Notes: a model not told the origin generated them from the sequence alone. A stretch of DNA of 64,000 nucleotides from Streptomyces sp. AC558_RSS880 (GCF_019049255.1 NZ_JAGMUJ010000134.1:1-64000); one strand, 5' to 3'; shown: positions 16,675 through 25,628, numbered from the stretch's first letter. Numbers and translations: made by a program.

Positions 16675-17172
16675 CAGCTGCGTGATCGTGAAGGGCGGTC
16701 GCCTACGCGGCGAAAGGCTCCATGAGGCTTCAGCCGAACGATCGTCCTCATGGGCTACAGGTGAGGCCCGGGGACACTGTCCCCTTCACCACCACGCCTT
16801 CCACAACCACACCCGGCTCCCGATTGTTCCCCTGCCCGGGCTCCCCCTTCGTAGCCGGCCGCCGAGGCGGACAGCCTTCGGTCTCGCTCAGGCTCGCGGT
16901 GATTTCAGCAACCTCTTCACCCGGGCCGCGCTCATCGCCGGGATCGGCATCCTGCTTATTCAAACCGGTGGCGCACCATGGTGGTGGGTCGGGTCAGCTG
17001 CGGCCGTCCTCGTCCTGAAGGGTCCAGCCGTCCAGGTTCACCGCACGGCGGTGCCCGTCTTCCCTCCGCACCAGGACGCCTGCGAGGGCGGCACACATAC
17101 TCCTTCCGGGTGCTCCCACGGGTGACGGCGCTATTGGTGCCCTTTCATCTTGCTTATGGAAACGTCCTGACC
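16675..17172. other. 498-bp spacer without a supported gene
   Basis: One short plus-strand stretch (about 16905-17015) encodes a transmembrane-like segment (AALIAGIGILLIQTGG, then WWWVGSAAAVLVL), but it lacks a convincing start and family. It may be the tail of a decayed membrane-protein gene. The end of the stretch should hold the promoter of the next gene; no clear -10/-35 pair is seen. Confidence 0.3.
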
Positions 17173-18234
17173 ATGGCCGACATGTCCCATGGTGCTCACG
17201 CCCAGCCTCCGACGCGCGGACAGCGGTGGTCCGAGTTCCGGCAGTCACCGTGGTGGCCGGCCGTCGTGCTGGTGCTCATCCTGGCGGCCGCGGCCGGTCT
17301 CTTCGCCGGTTCGTACACCTATTCCATGGCCAATCCGACCCCGCACTCGATCCCCACGGCCGTGGTCGGCTCATACGAACAGGCCCGCGGGCAGGCCTTT
17401 CTGGACGGCCTGGAGAAGGCACTGAACGCGTCCGTGAAGGTACACGTGTACGGCAGTGCCGCCGGGGCCCGTCAGGCCATGGACGACCAGGAGGTCTTTG
17501 CGATCTTCGATATCCGCGACGACGGGAGAACCGCGGTCCTTGACCTGTCGGGTGCCTCCGGGGCCTCGGTCGCGGAGGTGCTGGCCGACACGGCGCCGGC
17601 CGTGGGGGAGGAAACCGGCGTCGAGGTCACCGTCCAGGACCTCAATCCGCTGCAGGAGGGCGACCCACGCGGACTGGCGATCTTCTACATCTCGCTGGCC
17701 GCCGTCATCATCGGCTTCGTCGGGGCGATCCAGCTCAGCGTGCACGCACGGTCCCTGACGCCCTTCGAACGCATCCTGTTCACCCTCGCCTACGCGCTGC
17801 TCGGCGGATTCGCCGTCGCCGCGACCGTGGACTGGCTGCTCGGCGCGCTCGACCTGCCGTTCGTGGAGTCGTGGCTGATCCTGGCGCTCACCCTGTTCGC
17901 CAGCGGCATGGTTTTCACCATGTTCAACACCCTGTTCGGACGCTGGGCGATGCTGCCGACATGGGGGCTGATGATCCTACTGGGCAACCCCTCGTCCGGC
18001 GGCGCGGTGTCCTGGCCGCTGCTGCCCTCCCCGCTGGGCGAGATCGGCAAGTGGCTGCCGCCCGGTGCCTCGGTCAACGCGCAGCACACGGCGGTGTACT
18101 TCCAGGGGCACCAGCACGCGTTCCCGTTCCTGGTGCTGGGCGGATGGGCCCTGCTGTCGTGTGCGGTCTTCTGGATCTGGCGGCACCGGCATCCCGGCGG
18201 CCGCGAGCGCCATCCGGCGCACGCCGAGTCGTAA
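17173..18234 (+). CDS. DUF3533-like multi-pass membrane protein
   Basis: The product is 353 residues. After a short cytoplasmic N-terminus one transmembrane helix (AVVLVLILAAAAGLFAGSY) leads to an external domain of about 160 residues (PTAVVGSYEQARGQAFLDGL), then five or so membrane helices (GLAIFYISLAAVIIGFVGAI, LLGGFAVAATVDWLLGAL and others). This layout matches DUF3533 / YhgE-type ABC-2 permease relatives, often linked to export or drug tolerance. There is no ATPase gene nearby. ATG 17182 is an alternative start. Confidence 0.7.
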   Translation: MADMSHGAHAQPPTRGQRWSEFRQSPWWPAVVLVLILAAAAGLFAGSYTYSMANPTPHSIPTAVVGSYEQARGQAFLDGLEKALNASVKVHVYGSAAGARQAMDDQEVFAIFDIRDDGRTAVLDLSGASGASVAEVLADTAPAVGEETGVEVTVQDLNPLQEGDPRGLAIFYISLAAVIIGFVGAIQLSVHARSLTPFERILFTLAYALLGGFAVAATVDWLLGALDLPFVESWLILALTLFASGMVFTMFNTLFGRWAMLPTWGLMILLGNPSSGGAVSWPLLPSPLGEIGKWLPPGASVNAQHTAVYFQGHQHAFPFLVLGGWALLSCAVFWIWRHRHPGGRERHPAHAES

Positions 18235-18328
18235 CGGCCCCGGTCACCCTGCCGTCGGCTGCACCGCGCGGCAGGCCATCTGGAGAGCGAGCTGTGGCCG
18301 GGTCCGCCCAGGCCCACACCGAGCCGGT

Positions 18329-18344
18329 CCCTGCCGCGGCAGGG
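18329..18344. terminator. palindromic hairpin between convergent genes
   Basis: CCCTGCCGCGGCAGGG is a perfect 16-bp palindrome, 95 bp after the DUF3533 gene stop and facing the end of the minus-strand unit. It is a plausible bidirectional terminator. The rest of 18235-18459 holds no gene that I can support. Confidence 0.4.
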
Positions 18345-18459
18345 CGGCGACGGTGTTGCGGCGCTGGCGCGCTCAGGGCCGTCCTGGGCGTGCCCGTCCC
18401 AAGGGCTGAGGCCGCCGCCAATCGTCTGCACGGCCTTCGACAGCGCACGTCCGGCCGCG

Positions 18460-18773
18460 TCAGCTGAGGAAGCGTGAGAGCCAGGTGCCGCCGGCCTTCT
18501 GGTCGGGCACGGCCCGGTCGTGCTCCTGGTGCCTGTGCTGGTGTGCTCGGTTTGGCGTTCGGCGGTGAGGGCTCGCTGCTTGCAGTCGTCGCACAGGTGC
18601 GGGTGGGTCCCCCGTGGAGTGTCCCACCCGGCGGGTTCGACGGCCTTCCACCGTGCGTCGGTGAACCGGGCGTGGCAGTCGGCGCACACCGGGCGGCGGG
18701 CTCCACTCGGTGGAGTGGGTGCCGGGCATCGTCGGTGCGCACCACGGCATCGGGTGCGCCGCATCGGGTCCAC
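18460..18773 (-). pseudogene. small zinc-ribbon-like gene with an apparent frameshift
   Basis: From GTG 18773, directly after the stop of the gene upstream (TGAGTG), the frame encodes CADCHARFTDARWKAVEPAG and PHLCDDCKQRALTAERQ, a CxxC ... CxxC metal-binding pattern. Coding character then moves to another frame around 18540-18560, giving HQEHDRAVPDQKAGGTWLSR and a stop at 18460. A one-base indel near 18556 would join the halves into a protein of about 104 residues. The function is unknown, and a sequencing error is possible. Confidence 0.45.
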
Positions 18774-19220
18774 TCAGTGGCCGGCCTCCCGGCCGCGGTG
18801 CGGTCCGGTCTCCTGCGGGCGGTGCGCCCGCTGGTCGTCCTGGCGCACCGGCCGCGCTCCATCGGCGTCGTCCTGTTCGGCGTAGCGGTCCGCGCGGGTG
18901 CGGGAGGCGTCGGCCGCCTCGGAGAACGCGTCCTGGAGGTGGCGCAGCCGCTCGGCTGTGAGATCGAGGGCCTCCACGTCCGTGCGGGACTCCCCCAAGG
19001 CCCGCAGCGCCGTCAGGTCGATCGTCTCCCGGCGTCCGGCCTCCGGCTCCTGGTCGTCGTGCTCGGGGTCGGCCGGGGGTCGCCGCTCCGGGTCGAGGAC
19101 GGCGGTTGGTGGGCGACGGCGGGCGGGGAGATCGTGCAGTGTCCACCGGGCGGTGTGGAGGCGGTGGCCGGACTCCAGTGCGGCCGCGGTGAAGCGCGTC
19201 AGTTCTCGCGGTGAAGCGCG
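18774..19220 (-). CDS. small hypothetical protein gene with unclear start
   Basis: The frame follows the kinase stop codon directly and encodes ELTRFTAAALESGHRLHTAR, then ETIDLTALRALGESRTDVEA and LTAERLRHLQDAFSEAADAS, an acidic helical protein with strong coding character. No ATG or GTG exists at the proper place: CTG near 19205 or TTG 18998 would have to serve. CGCGGTGAAGCGCG is duplicated 22 bp apart (19185 and 19207) at its 5' end, so the original start may have been lost in a rearrangement. I recognise no family. Confidence 0.4.
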   Translation of the reverse strand, partial: RASPRELTRFTAAALESGHRLHTARWTLHDLPARRRPPTAVLDPERRPPADPEHDDQEPEAGRRETIDLTALRALGESRTDVEALDLTAERLRHLQDAFSEAADASRTRADRYAEQDDADGARPVRQDDQRAHRPQETGPHRGREAGH

Positions 19221-20696
19221 CTATTTCTCGGCTGGGGCGGGGGCTCGGGGAAGGCGTAGCTGGAAGCACGCTCCGAGGGTCCGGGGGGTGAGGGTGAGGG
19301 TGCCTCGGTGGCGGTGGGCCAGGTCACGGGCGATGGCGAGGCCCAGGCCGGTGCCGCCGTGGTCGCGGGAGCGGGCGTCGTCGAGCCGGACGAAGCGTTC
19401 GAAGATGCGCTCGGCGTCCTCGGTGGGCACGCCCGGTCCGTCGTCGTGCACCGTGAGGACGACCCAGGCGTCCTGGTTTCGGATGGTGATCTGGATGCGG
19501 TGCGCGGCGTGGCGGACGGCGTTGTCGATGAGGTTGCGCAGCAGCCGTTCGTACTCGTCGGGGTTTCCGTGTACGTGTGCGGGGGCGGCGCTGTCGCAGG
19601 TGAGGGTCAACGGCCTTTCGTTGAGGGGGTATTGCTCGGTCAGCCGGGAGGCGAGGATTGTCAGGTCGACGGTTTCGGGGCCGGCTACGGGGGCGCGGGT
19701 GTCGAGACGGGCGAGGAGCAGCAGGTCTTCGGCGAGGGCTTGGAGGCGGCGGGTCTGTCGTGCGGCGGTGGTGGCCGCGGCGGGCCAGTCGGTGCGTTCC
19801 GGGTAGGCGAGCGCGACTTCCAGGCTGGCCAGCAGTGTGGTGAGGGGGCTGCGCAGTTCGTGGGCGGCGTCCGCGACGAAGCGGCGTTGCTGGGCGGCGG
19901 CGTTGTCGAGGCGCTGGAGGGTGGTGTTGATGGTGGTGGCCAGGGCGGTGATCTCGTGTCCCGTGGCGGGGACGGTGACGCGTTCACGGGGGTCGCTCGC
20001 GGTGACCGAGGCGGTGAGGACGCGGATGGCTTCGACCGGCCGCAGTGCGATGCGGACGGCGAAGTAGGCGACCGCGGCGATCAGCACGAGGCTGACGAGC
20101 CCGGCCCGCAGCAGCAGGCGGTCGGTGGTGTCGGTGATCGCCTCGGCTGTGTGCGGGAGCAGCACCACATAGACCCGCAGCTCGGCGTCGGCGGCGACGC
20201 CCAGAGCGGCGGCTTTCTCGCTGCTCAGTTCATCGGCGCTGATATCGGCGGACATGACCAGGTGGGTCTCGCCGGCCATATCGAATCCGTCCCTGACACT
20301 GTGGTCGCGGCGCTCCGGTATGCGGAGGGGACGAATCGTCAAGAGCGCGGATTCCATGGCCTCTGATGGGGCGGGCAGCACATGGCGGGTGCCGGGATCG
20401 AAGGCTTCCATGCCTCCGCCGTAGGCGACAGCGGAGCGCCGGCCGCTCGCGACGACCTCGTACGGCACGGCGCTCCTGCGAACGGGAACCACACCCTCGT
20501 TCAGCTGATCGACGAGAGCCCGGAGCTGCGTCTGGGCTTGGTTCTCGGCGATCTGCGTGCTCTCGCGGTAGACGTCGCGGTGTACCCACCAGCCGACGCC
20601 GACCAGGATGACGGCGGCGGTCGAGGCGGCGGCCAGGGCCGCGCGGGCTCGTACCGAACGCGGCCACCAGCGGCGTCGCGGCTCAGTCGCGTTCAC
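19221..20696 (-). CDS. sensor histidine kinase (HAMP-HisKA-HATPase)
   Basis: The product is 491 residues. One transmembrane helix near the N-terminus (ALAAASTAAVILVGVGWWV) precedes an external sensor domain of about 140 residues, and a second helix (LVSLVLIAAVAYFAVRIAL) leads into HAMP. The HisKA motif is RRFVADAAHELRSPLTTLLA with the phospho-acceptor His. The ATPase has NLIDNAVRHA, DDGPGVP and GGTGLGLAIA. GTG 20696 overlaps the response regulator by 14 bp. It is cotranscribed with that gene and forms a classical OmpR/EnvZ-like pair. Confidence 0.92.
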   Translation of the reverse strand: MNATEPRRRWWPRSVRARAALAAASTAAVILVGVGWWVHRDVYRESTQIAENQAQTQLRALVDQLNEGVVPVRRSAVPYEVVASGRRSAVAYGGGMEAFDPGTRHVLPAPSEAMESALLTIRPLRIPERRDHSVRDGFDMAGETHLVMSADISADELSSEKAAALGVAADAELRVYVVLLPHTAEAITDTTDRLLLRAGLVSLVLIAAVAYFAVRIALRPVEAIRVLTASVTASDPRERVTVPATGHEITALATTINTTLQRLDNAAAQQRRFVADAAHELRSPLTTLLASLEVALAYPERTDWPAAATTAARQTRRLQALAEDLLLLARLDTRAPVAGPETVDLTILASRLTEQYPLNERPLTLTCDSAAPAHVHGNPDEYERLLRNLIDNAVRHAAHRIQITIRNQDAWVVLTVHDDGPGVPTEDAERIFERFVRLDDARSRDHGGTGLGLAIARDLAHRHRGTLTLTPRTLGACFQLRLPRAPAPAEK

Positions 20697-21363
20697 GGTC
20701 GTCCACCAGCCGGTAGCCGGTACCCCGTACGGTCTGCAGGGACTGCCGGTGGAACGCGGTGTCCACCTTCTTGCGGAGGGCGCTGACGCGCGCCTCCACC
20801 AGATTGGGATCCCAGGCTCCGTCGGGCCACGCGTGATAGAGCAGATCCGCTTTGGAGACCGCCTGGCCCGCCCGGCGGGCCAGCAGCTCCAGCACGGCGA
20901 ACTCCCGGGGTGTGAGTTCCACCCGGGCCCCGGCCCGGCGGCAGACCCGGCCGGCGACGTCCAACGAGAGGTCGCCCACGGCAAGGACGGGCGGGGCGAT
21001 CGTGGCGGCTCGTCTGACCAGGGCCCGCAGCCGTGCGACGAGCACCATGTAGGAGAAGGGTTTGGCCAGGTAGTCATCGGCCCCCGTGTCCAGGGCCTCT
21101 GCCTGATCCCAGTCCCCGTCCTTGGCGGTGAGTACCAGGATGGGGGTCGCGTTGCCCTCCCGGCGCAGCTGGGCGCAGACCTTGTAGCCGTTGAGTCCGG
21201 GCAGCATCAAGTCCAGTACGACAACGGCGTATTCGCCGGTCCGGGCCATCCACAGTCCCTGCCGGCCGTCATGGGCGAGGTCGACGCTGTAGCCCTCGGC
21301 GGTCAGACCGGTGTGCAGGGTGTGGGCAAGGTCCACCTCGTCTTCGACCACCAGGATGCGCAT
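20683..21363 (-). CDS. OmpR/PhoB-type response regulator
   Basis: The product is 226 residues. The receiver domain has E7/D8, phospho-acceptor D51 in VVVLDLMLPG, TAKD and the conserved Lys in DDYLAKPF. The winged-helix domain has LTPREFAVLELLARRAG and the terminal VRGTGYRLV. It is the first gene of the pair and divergent from the membrane glycosyltransferase gene at 21492, so the 128-bp gap should contain both promoters and possibly its own binding site. Confidence 0.93.
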   Translation of the reverse strand: MRILVVEDEVDLAHTLHTGLTAEGYSVDLAHDGRQGLWMARTGEYAVVVLDLMLPGLNGYKVCAQLRREGNATPILVLTAKDGDWDQAEALDTGADDYLAKPFSYMVLVARLRALVRRAATIAPPVLAVGDLSLDVAGRVCRRAGARVELTPREFAVLELLARRAGQAVSKADLLYHAWPDGAWDPNLVEARVSALRKKVDTAFHRQSLQTVRGTGYRLVDDRERD

Positions 21364-21491
21364 GTGGTGCAGCCTCCCACAGCGCCGGCCCGCCTTCCTG
21401 ATCAGCCGGTCAGGTTGGATCAGCATCCGGTCAACAAGGTCCGGGCACGCTGGCGCAACGTCTTCGCCACTGCTGAAAGGCCCTGTCGCCG

Positions 21492-23024
21492 ATGTCCGTT
21501 GCTGAACGTGGCCCCACCGTGGCCAGGACGGTTTCCCCTCCCGTACCCACCCGTCGACAATCACCGAGCCCGGCCAAAGCCGTTGTCGTCATCGCGCCCT
21601 TGTCGCTGACCATCGCTCTGGGGCTCTGGGGTATCCGCAGGAAGAACACCATGTGGGGGGACGAGTCCGTCACCTATCAGCTCGCGCACCGCGATCTTTC
21701 GCAGATATGGCTCACCGCCCAGCACGTTGATCTGGTCCATGCCCTCTACTACACCGTGATGCATGGGATCTTCGGTCTCTTCGGCGGAGGGCTGCTGACG
21801 TTGCGGCTGCCGTCTGTGCTGGCGATGTCCGTGGCGGCGAGCGGAGTCGGGCTTCTGGGACTACGCCTGGCGGGACCCCGTGCCGGGCTGCTGGCCGGGC
21901 TGGTGTTTCCGCTCCTCCCCCAGGTCCAGAAGTACGCGCAGGAAGGCCGCTCGTATGCCATGGTCTGTGCCCTGGTCACCTGGGCCACCTATGCGCTCGT
22001 GGTCAGCGTCCCGCATCGCGCCCGGTGGCGATGGGCTGGCTATGGCTCCACCATGCTGCTGGCCTGTCTGCTCCATGAGTTCGCGGTCCTCGCCCTGGTT
22101 GCACACGGCGTCACGCTGGTCGTCTCCCGTGTTCCACGACCGGTGCTCAAGGCGTGGAGTGTGACTGCCGCGGGTGTTGTGGCCGGGCTGCTGCCGCTGG
22201 CGATCTGCAGTGCGGGGCAGTCGGGGCAGGTGTCCTGGATCGACGGACCGGTGCGGCTTCCTGGTCTCCTGGTCATGGCGGTCGTGGGCGTGGCGTGTGC
22301 CCTCGCGCCCCTGGGGGCGAGGGGACCCGTGCGGCTTTCCGTGCTGGCTGTGCCGATTGTTGTGCTACCTGGCCTTCTGCTGCTGATCGTCTCACTGGTC
22401 AAGCCCCTTTTCGTCGACCGGTATGTGCTTTACAGCAATATCGGAATCGCCTTGCTGCTGGGCGCCTGGATGGATTACTTCCACCGGCTGCAGCGGTCCT
22501 CCCGCAACGCGTGGATCGCGGCGGTCGCCGTACTGGCCGCCGTACTGGCCGCGCTCGTCCCGCCGAGCCTCTCGCTGAGGACGCCCCAGAGCCGGAGCAA
22601 TGACGTCACCGCCATCGGCGCCGCCGTACGCAAGGAAGGCCGTCCCGGCGACGGGCTGCTCTATCTCTCCGGCCAGCACCGGATCTTGACCGCGGCCAGC
22701 CCCGAGGACACCCGTTTCCTGACAGATCTCGCCCTGGCGCAGGACCCCGTCTCGTCGAACACACTTGCAGGTGTCGAGCTTCCCGCCCGGGATATCGCGG
22801 CACGCATGCTGGAGTTCGACCGGATCGTCGCGGTCCGCGCGGCGGGTGCGCACTCGCCGACCGATCCGCGGGAGGAAGCGAAAACAAGCACCCTGCGGCG
22901 CTACTTCCGCGAGTACGGAACAACCCATGTCAACGGGGCGCGAGTCACCGTCTATGTCCGAGACCACGACCCGTCCCCGAAGGCCGGTGCTGGATCCGAC
23001 AGCCCGGAGCGAGCGGTGGGGTGA
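21492..23024 (+). CDS. multi-pass membrane glycosyltransferase (GT39/PMT-like)
   Basis: The product is 510 residues with about ten transmembrane segments between 30 and 360. The first external loop carries WGDESVTYQLAHRDLSQIW, and the DE there matches the catalytic acidic pair of GT-C enzymes. Further along are YAQEGRSYAM and LFVDRYVLYSNIGIALLLG. Such proteins use polyprenyl-phosphate sugars to modify envelope glycans or proteins. The gene is divergent from the OmpR-type two-component operon and is likely one of its targets. Confidence 0.75.
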   Translation: MSVAERGPTVARTVSPPVPTRRQSPSPAKAVVVIAPLSLTIALGLWGIRRKNTMWGDESVTYQLAHRDLSQIWLTAQHVDLVHALYYTVMHGIFGLFGGGLLTLRLPSVLAMSVAASGVGLLGLRLAGPRAGLLAGLVFPLLPQVQKYAQEGRSYAMVCALVTWATYALVVSVPHRARWRWAGYGSTMLLACLLHEFAVLALVAHGVTLVVSRVPRPVLKAWSVTAAGVVAGLLPLAICSAGQSGQVSWIDGPVRLPGLLVMAVVGVACALAPLGARGPVRLSVLAVPIVVLPGLLLLIVSLVKPLFVDRYVLYSNIGIALLLGAWMDYFHRLQRSSRNAWIAAVAVLAAVLAALVPPSLSLRTPQSRSNDVTAIGAAVRKEGRPGDGLLYLSGQHRILTAASPEDTRFLTDLALAQDPVSSNTLAGVELPARDIAARMLEFDRIVAVRAAGAHSPTDPREEAKTSTLRRYFREYGTTHVNGARVTVYVRDHDPSPKAGAGSDSPERAVG

Positions 23025-23029
23025 TGAGG

Positions 23030-23227
23030 TGACGGCGGTGTCCTCGTCACGGAAGACGTCGAGCCGGCCGACCTCGATGTAGGCCGGCGGCAGGCCGGTC
23101 GCTCCTCGAGCCGGGCCGGAGCCGCCGTCGCCGCGGCGTCGCCTACGGCCGGTGGTGTGGCGTCCGCCATCGCGCCGGCCATCGGGGCCGGCGCCGCGGC
23201 GATTTCGAGGTCCAAGCTGAGTGCCGT
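23030..23227 (-). pseudogene. alpha/beta hydrolase (esterase) gene with a large internal deletion
   Basis: The N-terminal residues LSLDLEIAAAPAPMAGAMAD, then ATPPAVGD, match the start of hormone-sensitive-lipase-like esterases. After about 45 codons and a frame change the sequence is PPAYIEVGRLDVFRDEDTAV, the usual C-terminal segment with the catalytic Asp. About 700 bp containing the GxSxG core is gone. A GGAAAGGACC ribosome-binding site is intact, but the expected ATG reads ACG (23227-23225). Confidence 0.65.
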
Positions 23228-23256
23228 GGTCCTTTCCTTTCGGTGGAGGATCGGTG

Positions 23257-24201
23257 TCAGGCGACGGACGGGACGACGATGACCTTGCCGTGCACCGCGC
23301 CCTGGGCGGCTCGTGCGTGCAGCGTCGACAGCTCGGCCAGCGGCACCCGCTCGGCGACGTCGACGCGCAGCTCGCCGCGGTCGGTCAACGCCACCAGCCG
23401 CGCCAGCTGGTCGGCGTCGCTGCGGACGAACAGGTCGATGCCCCGCACATCGCGCTCCTCGTCGCTGGGGGCGGGCATCCACACCGTGGTGCTCACGACG
23501 ACCCCGCCGGAACGGACCAGGGTGACCAGCGCGGCCAGCTCGGCCGGGTCGACCGGTGCGAGGTTGAGTGCGACGTCGACCGGTTCGGTCACCACCGCGG
23601 TCACGCTGGTGGTGGTGTGGTCGACGACTTCGTCGGCGCCGGCGGACCTGACCGCTTCGCTGCTGCGCGGACCGGCTGTGGCGATGACGTGGGCACCGGC
23701 GTTCTTGGCCAGCTGCACGGCGTAGCCGCCGACCGCGCCGCCGGCGCCGTTGATCAGCACGCGTTGCCCGGCTGTCAGCTTGCCGTGGTCGAACAGAGCC
23801 TGGTACGCGGTCAGGCCCACCAGGGGCAGCGCGGCGGCGTCTGCCAGGGGGACGCTCTTGGGTGCTGACGTCAGGACCTCGGCCGGCGCGAGAACGTACT
23901 CCGCAGCGGCTCCCGTGCCGTCCATCGGCAGGAAGCCGACGACGTCGTCGCCGACCGCGATGCCGTCCACGCCCTCGCCCAGCGCGTCGACCGTGCCGGC
24001 GACGTCGATGCCGGGGGTGTGGGGCAGCACCACCGGGATGGGGCCGCGCATGAAGCCGCCGCGGATGTTGCCGTCGACGGAGTTGAACGATGTCGCGGCG
24101 ACGCGGATCCGGACCTCACCGGCACCGGGGACGGGCTGCTCCACGTCCTCGTGGCGCAGGACGTCGGGGTCGCCGTACTCGTGGAAACGTACTGCCTTCA
24201 T
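23257..24201 (-). CDS. NADP-dependent oxidoreductase (quinone reductase / MDR family)
   Basis: The product is 314 residues, a zinc-free medium-chain dehydrogenase. It has MKAVRFHEYGDPDVL at the N-terminus, NGAGGAVGGYAVQLAKNAGA as nucleotide-binding loop (about 150-170) and GKVIVVP at the end. The probable activity is reduction of quinones or enones with NADPH. Two 18-bp palindromes lie 31 and 69 bp upstream, and a third, shorter one precedes the marR gene at 25013. I infer direct repression by that MarR protein, presumably relieved by an electrophile or phenolic compound. Confidence 0.85.
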   Translation of the reverse strand: MKAVRFHEYGDPDVLRHEDVEQPVPGAGEVRIRVAATSFNSVDGNIRGGFMRGPIPVVLPHTPGIDVAGTVDALGEGVDGIAVGDDVVGFLPMDGTGAAAEYVLAPAEVLTSAPKSVPLADAAALPLVGLTAYQALFDHGKLTAGQRVLINGAGGAVGGYAVQLAKNAGAHVIATAGPRSSEAVRSAGADEVVDHTTTSVTAVVTEPVDVALNLAPVDPAELAALVTLVRSGGVVVSTTVWMPAPSDEERDVRGIDLFVRSDADQLARLVALTDRGELRVDVAERVPLAELSTLHARAAQGAVHGKVIVVPSVA

Positions 24202-24231
24202 GTCGGTTCTCACCTTCACTGCGATCCATGG

Positions 24232-24287
24232 TGCTTCGAATTCGAAGCAACTGTTGGCGACAGTACCCCTGCTTCGAATTCGAAGCA
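24232..24287. promoter_or_regulatory. two identical 18-bp operators of the oxidoreductase gene
   Basis: TGCTTCGAATTCGAAGCA is a perfect palindrome present at 24232-24249 and again at 24270-24287, 38 bp apart centre to centre. Both copies are in the leader of the oxidoreductase gene. They are the likely binding sites of the MarR regulator encoded at 25013. Confidence 0.75.
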
Positions 24288-24302
24288 AGTGTGGTCGGTC
24301 AT

Positions 24303-24720
24303 CCCCGGTGCGAACGCATCGCCGCGGCGGGTTCGACGGCGGCTTGGTCGATGCAGGTGTGCAGCCCTCCTCCGTCGCTGCGAGCCGTGGCCTGCCAGTC
24401 GGCGGGACCGGCGACGACGATCGTGGGTACGGGGTCCGCGTGCACGCCGGTCAGCCGCCTCCGCAGGACCTGCGTGAGGTCGGGCGGCTGCCGGCGGGAG
24501 CTGCTGTTGAGCGCCGGGAGCACCGGCATGCCGGAGAGGACTCCGTCCTCGAGGACGGCGAGGAACGAGTCGAACAGCTCGCTCGGGGATGCGGCGAGCA
24601 CCGGGGTCGCCACCACCAGCCCGTCGGCCGCCTCCCTCAGGTCGAGGCCGGCGCGACCGTGGGAGGTGTGCTGGGCGAGGGGTGCTGGTCCTCGCGTTGC
24701 GCGAGGAAGGGGATGCTCAT
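24303..24720 (-). pseudogene. decayed FMN-reductase (CE1759-type) gene
   Basis: The minus strand shows LREAADGLVVATPVLAASPS and LFDSFLAVLEDGVLSGMPVL, the flavin-binding middle of NADPH-dependent FMN reductases. A degraded tail with an ADWQ segment and a final amphipathic helix follows. The N-terminal third (the SAGL..PSSTRLLAD region) is missing. The frame is open but has no proper start. I see nothing supportable in 24721-24980. Confidence 0.55.
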
Positions 24721-24983
24721 GACCGGTCCTCGGGACGGGTGGGCGGCGGCGCCGCCCTCTTTTCGCAACCCTGCGCCGTACCACTGCCCGATCTCCGTGT
24801 TCTGCGGCGTTCGGTCGGGCCCAGCGCTGCCCACCCGGCTCGCTCAGGGGATCACGACATGGGGCCCGTGTGGTTCGCCCGTCCGATCCACGCCCGGGAG
24901 GGCACCGGGAGACTCGCGGCGGTTGAGTCCCAGCGTCGCCCGCGGTGGCTGGAACAGCAGCACACCACACGGCACACCACACT

Positions 24984-24999
24984 CTTCGAATTCGAAGCA
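24984..24999. promoter_or_regulatory. MarR operator in front of marR (third copy)
   Basis: CTTCGAATTCGAAG (24984-24997) followed by CA is the core of the same palindrome found upstream of the oxidoreductase gene. The left outer bases differ. It ends 13 bp before the marR ATG, so binding would block its own transcription. Confidence 0.7.
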
Positions 25000-25012
25000 G
25001 TAGACTCCGGTC

Positions 25013-25516
25013 ATGCCTGATTCACCGCCGTCGCTCGACCCCGTGCAGCTCGGCGCCTACTTCGACCTCATCGAGGTGACCAGCCTGCTCCGGCATGCGG
25101 TCGAGCAGCAGCTGCGCGAGAGCGGCGATCTCAGTTATGTGCAGTTCCAGCTGCTGGCCCGCCTCGGAGACTCACCGACGGGCAGCCACCGCATGACCGA
25201 CCTGGCCGACGGTGTGGTCTACAGCCGCAGCGGCCTGACGTACCAGGTGGGTCTGCTCGAGAGGGAGGGCCTGGTCGTCCGTGCTCCCTCGCTGGACGAC
25301 GAGCGGAGCATCACCGTCACCCTCACCGATGCCGGACGTGAGCTGCTCGCGAAGGTGCTGCCGGGGCACGTCGAGGTGGTCAGCGGCCTCCTGTTCGAAC
25401 CGCTTTCGCGCGACGACGTCAAGGCTCTCGCCGGCCTGCTGGCGCCAGTGCGCGACCACATGCGCTCGACGCCGCCTCGCTCGGCCGCGCCTCGCCGCCG
25501 CAAAGGCGGAGCGTAA
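25013..25516 (+). CDS. MarR-family transcriptional regulator
   Basis: The product is 167 residues. The winged-helix core includes YVQFQLLARLGDSPTGSHRM, TDLADGVVYSRSGLTYQVGL and LEREGLVVR with the wing DDERSITVTLTDAGREL. A basic tail ends in RRRKGGA. It controls, by inference, its own gene and the NADP-dependent oxidoreductase through the shared palindrome. There are no Cys residues in the core, so sensing is more likely by ligand than by thiol oxidation. Confidence 0.9.
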   Translation: MPDSPPSLDPVQLGAYFDLIEVTSLLRHAVEQQLRESGDLSYVQFQLLARLGDSPTGSHRMTDLADGVVYSRSGLTYQVGLLEREGLVVRAPSLDDERSITVTLTDAGRELLAKVLPGHVEVVSGLLFEPLSRDDVKALAGLLAPVRDHMRSTPPRSAAPRRRKGGA

Positions 25517-25628
25517 GGACCCGACAGGCGCCGGAGCCCCGGAGACCGTAGCGGATCGCGAGGCGGCAGGACGCCGGGCAGCCGCGGCAGCCGCCGGTGC
25601 ACCCGAACGGGGGCAGGAGGCTGAGTCG

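Noticed and set aside
24232..24999. GAATTC-centred palindromes as cloning or linker artefacts
   Set aside because: The symmetry extends to 18 bp, copies lie in two natural promoter regions, and a MarR gene is adjacent.
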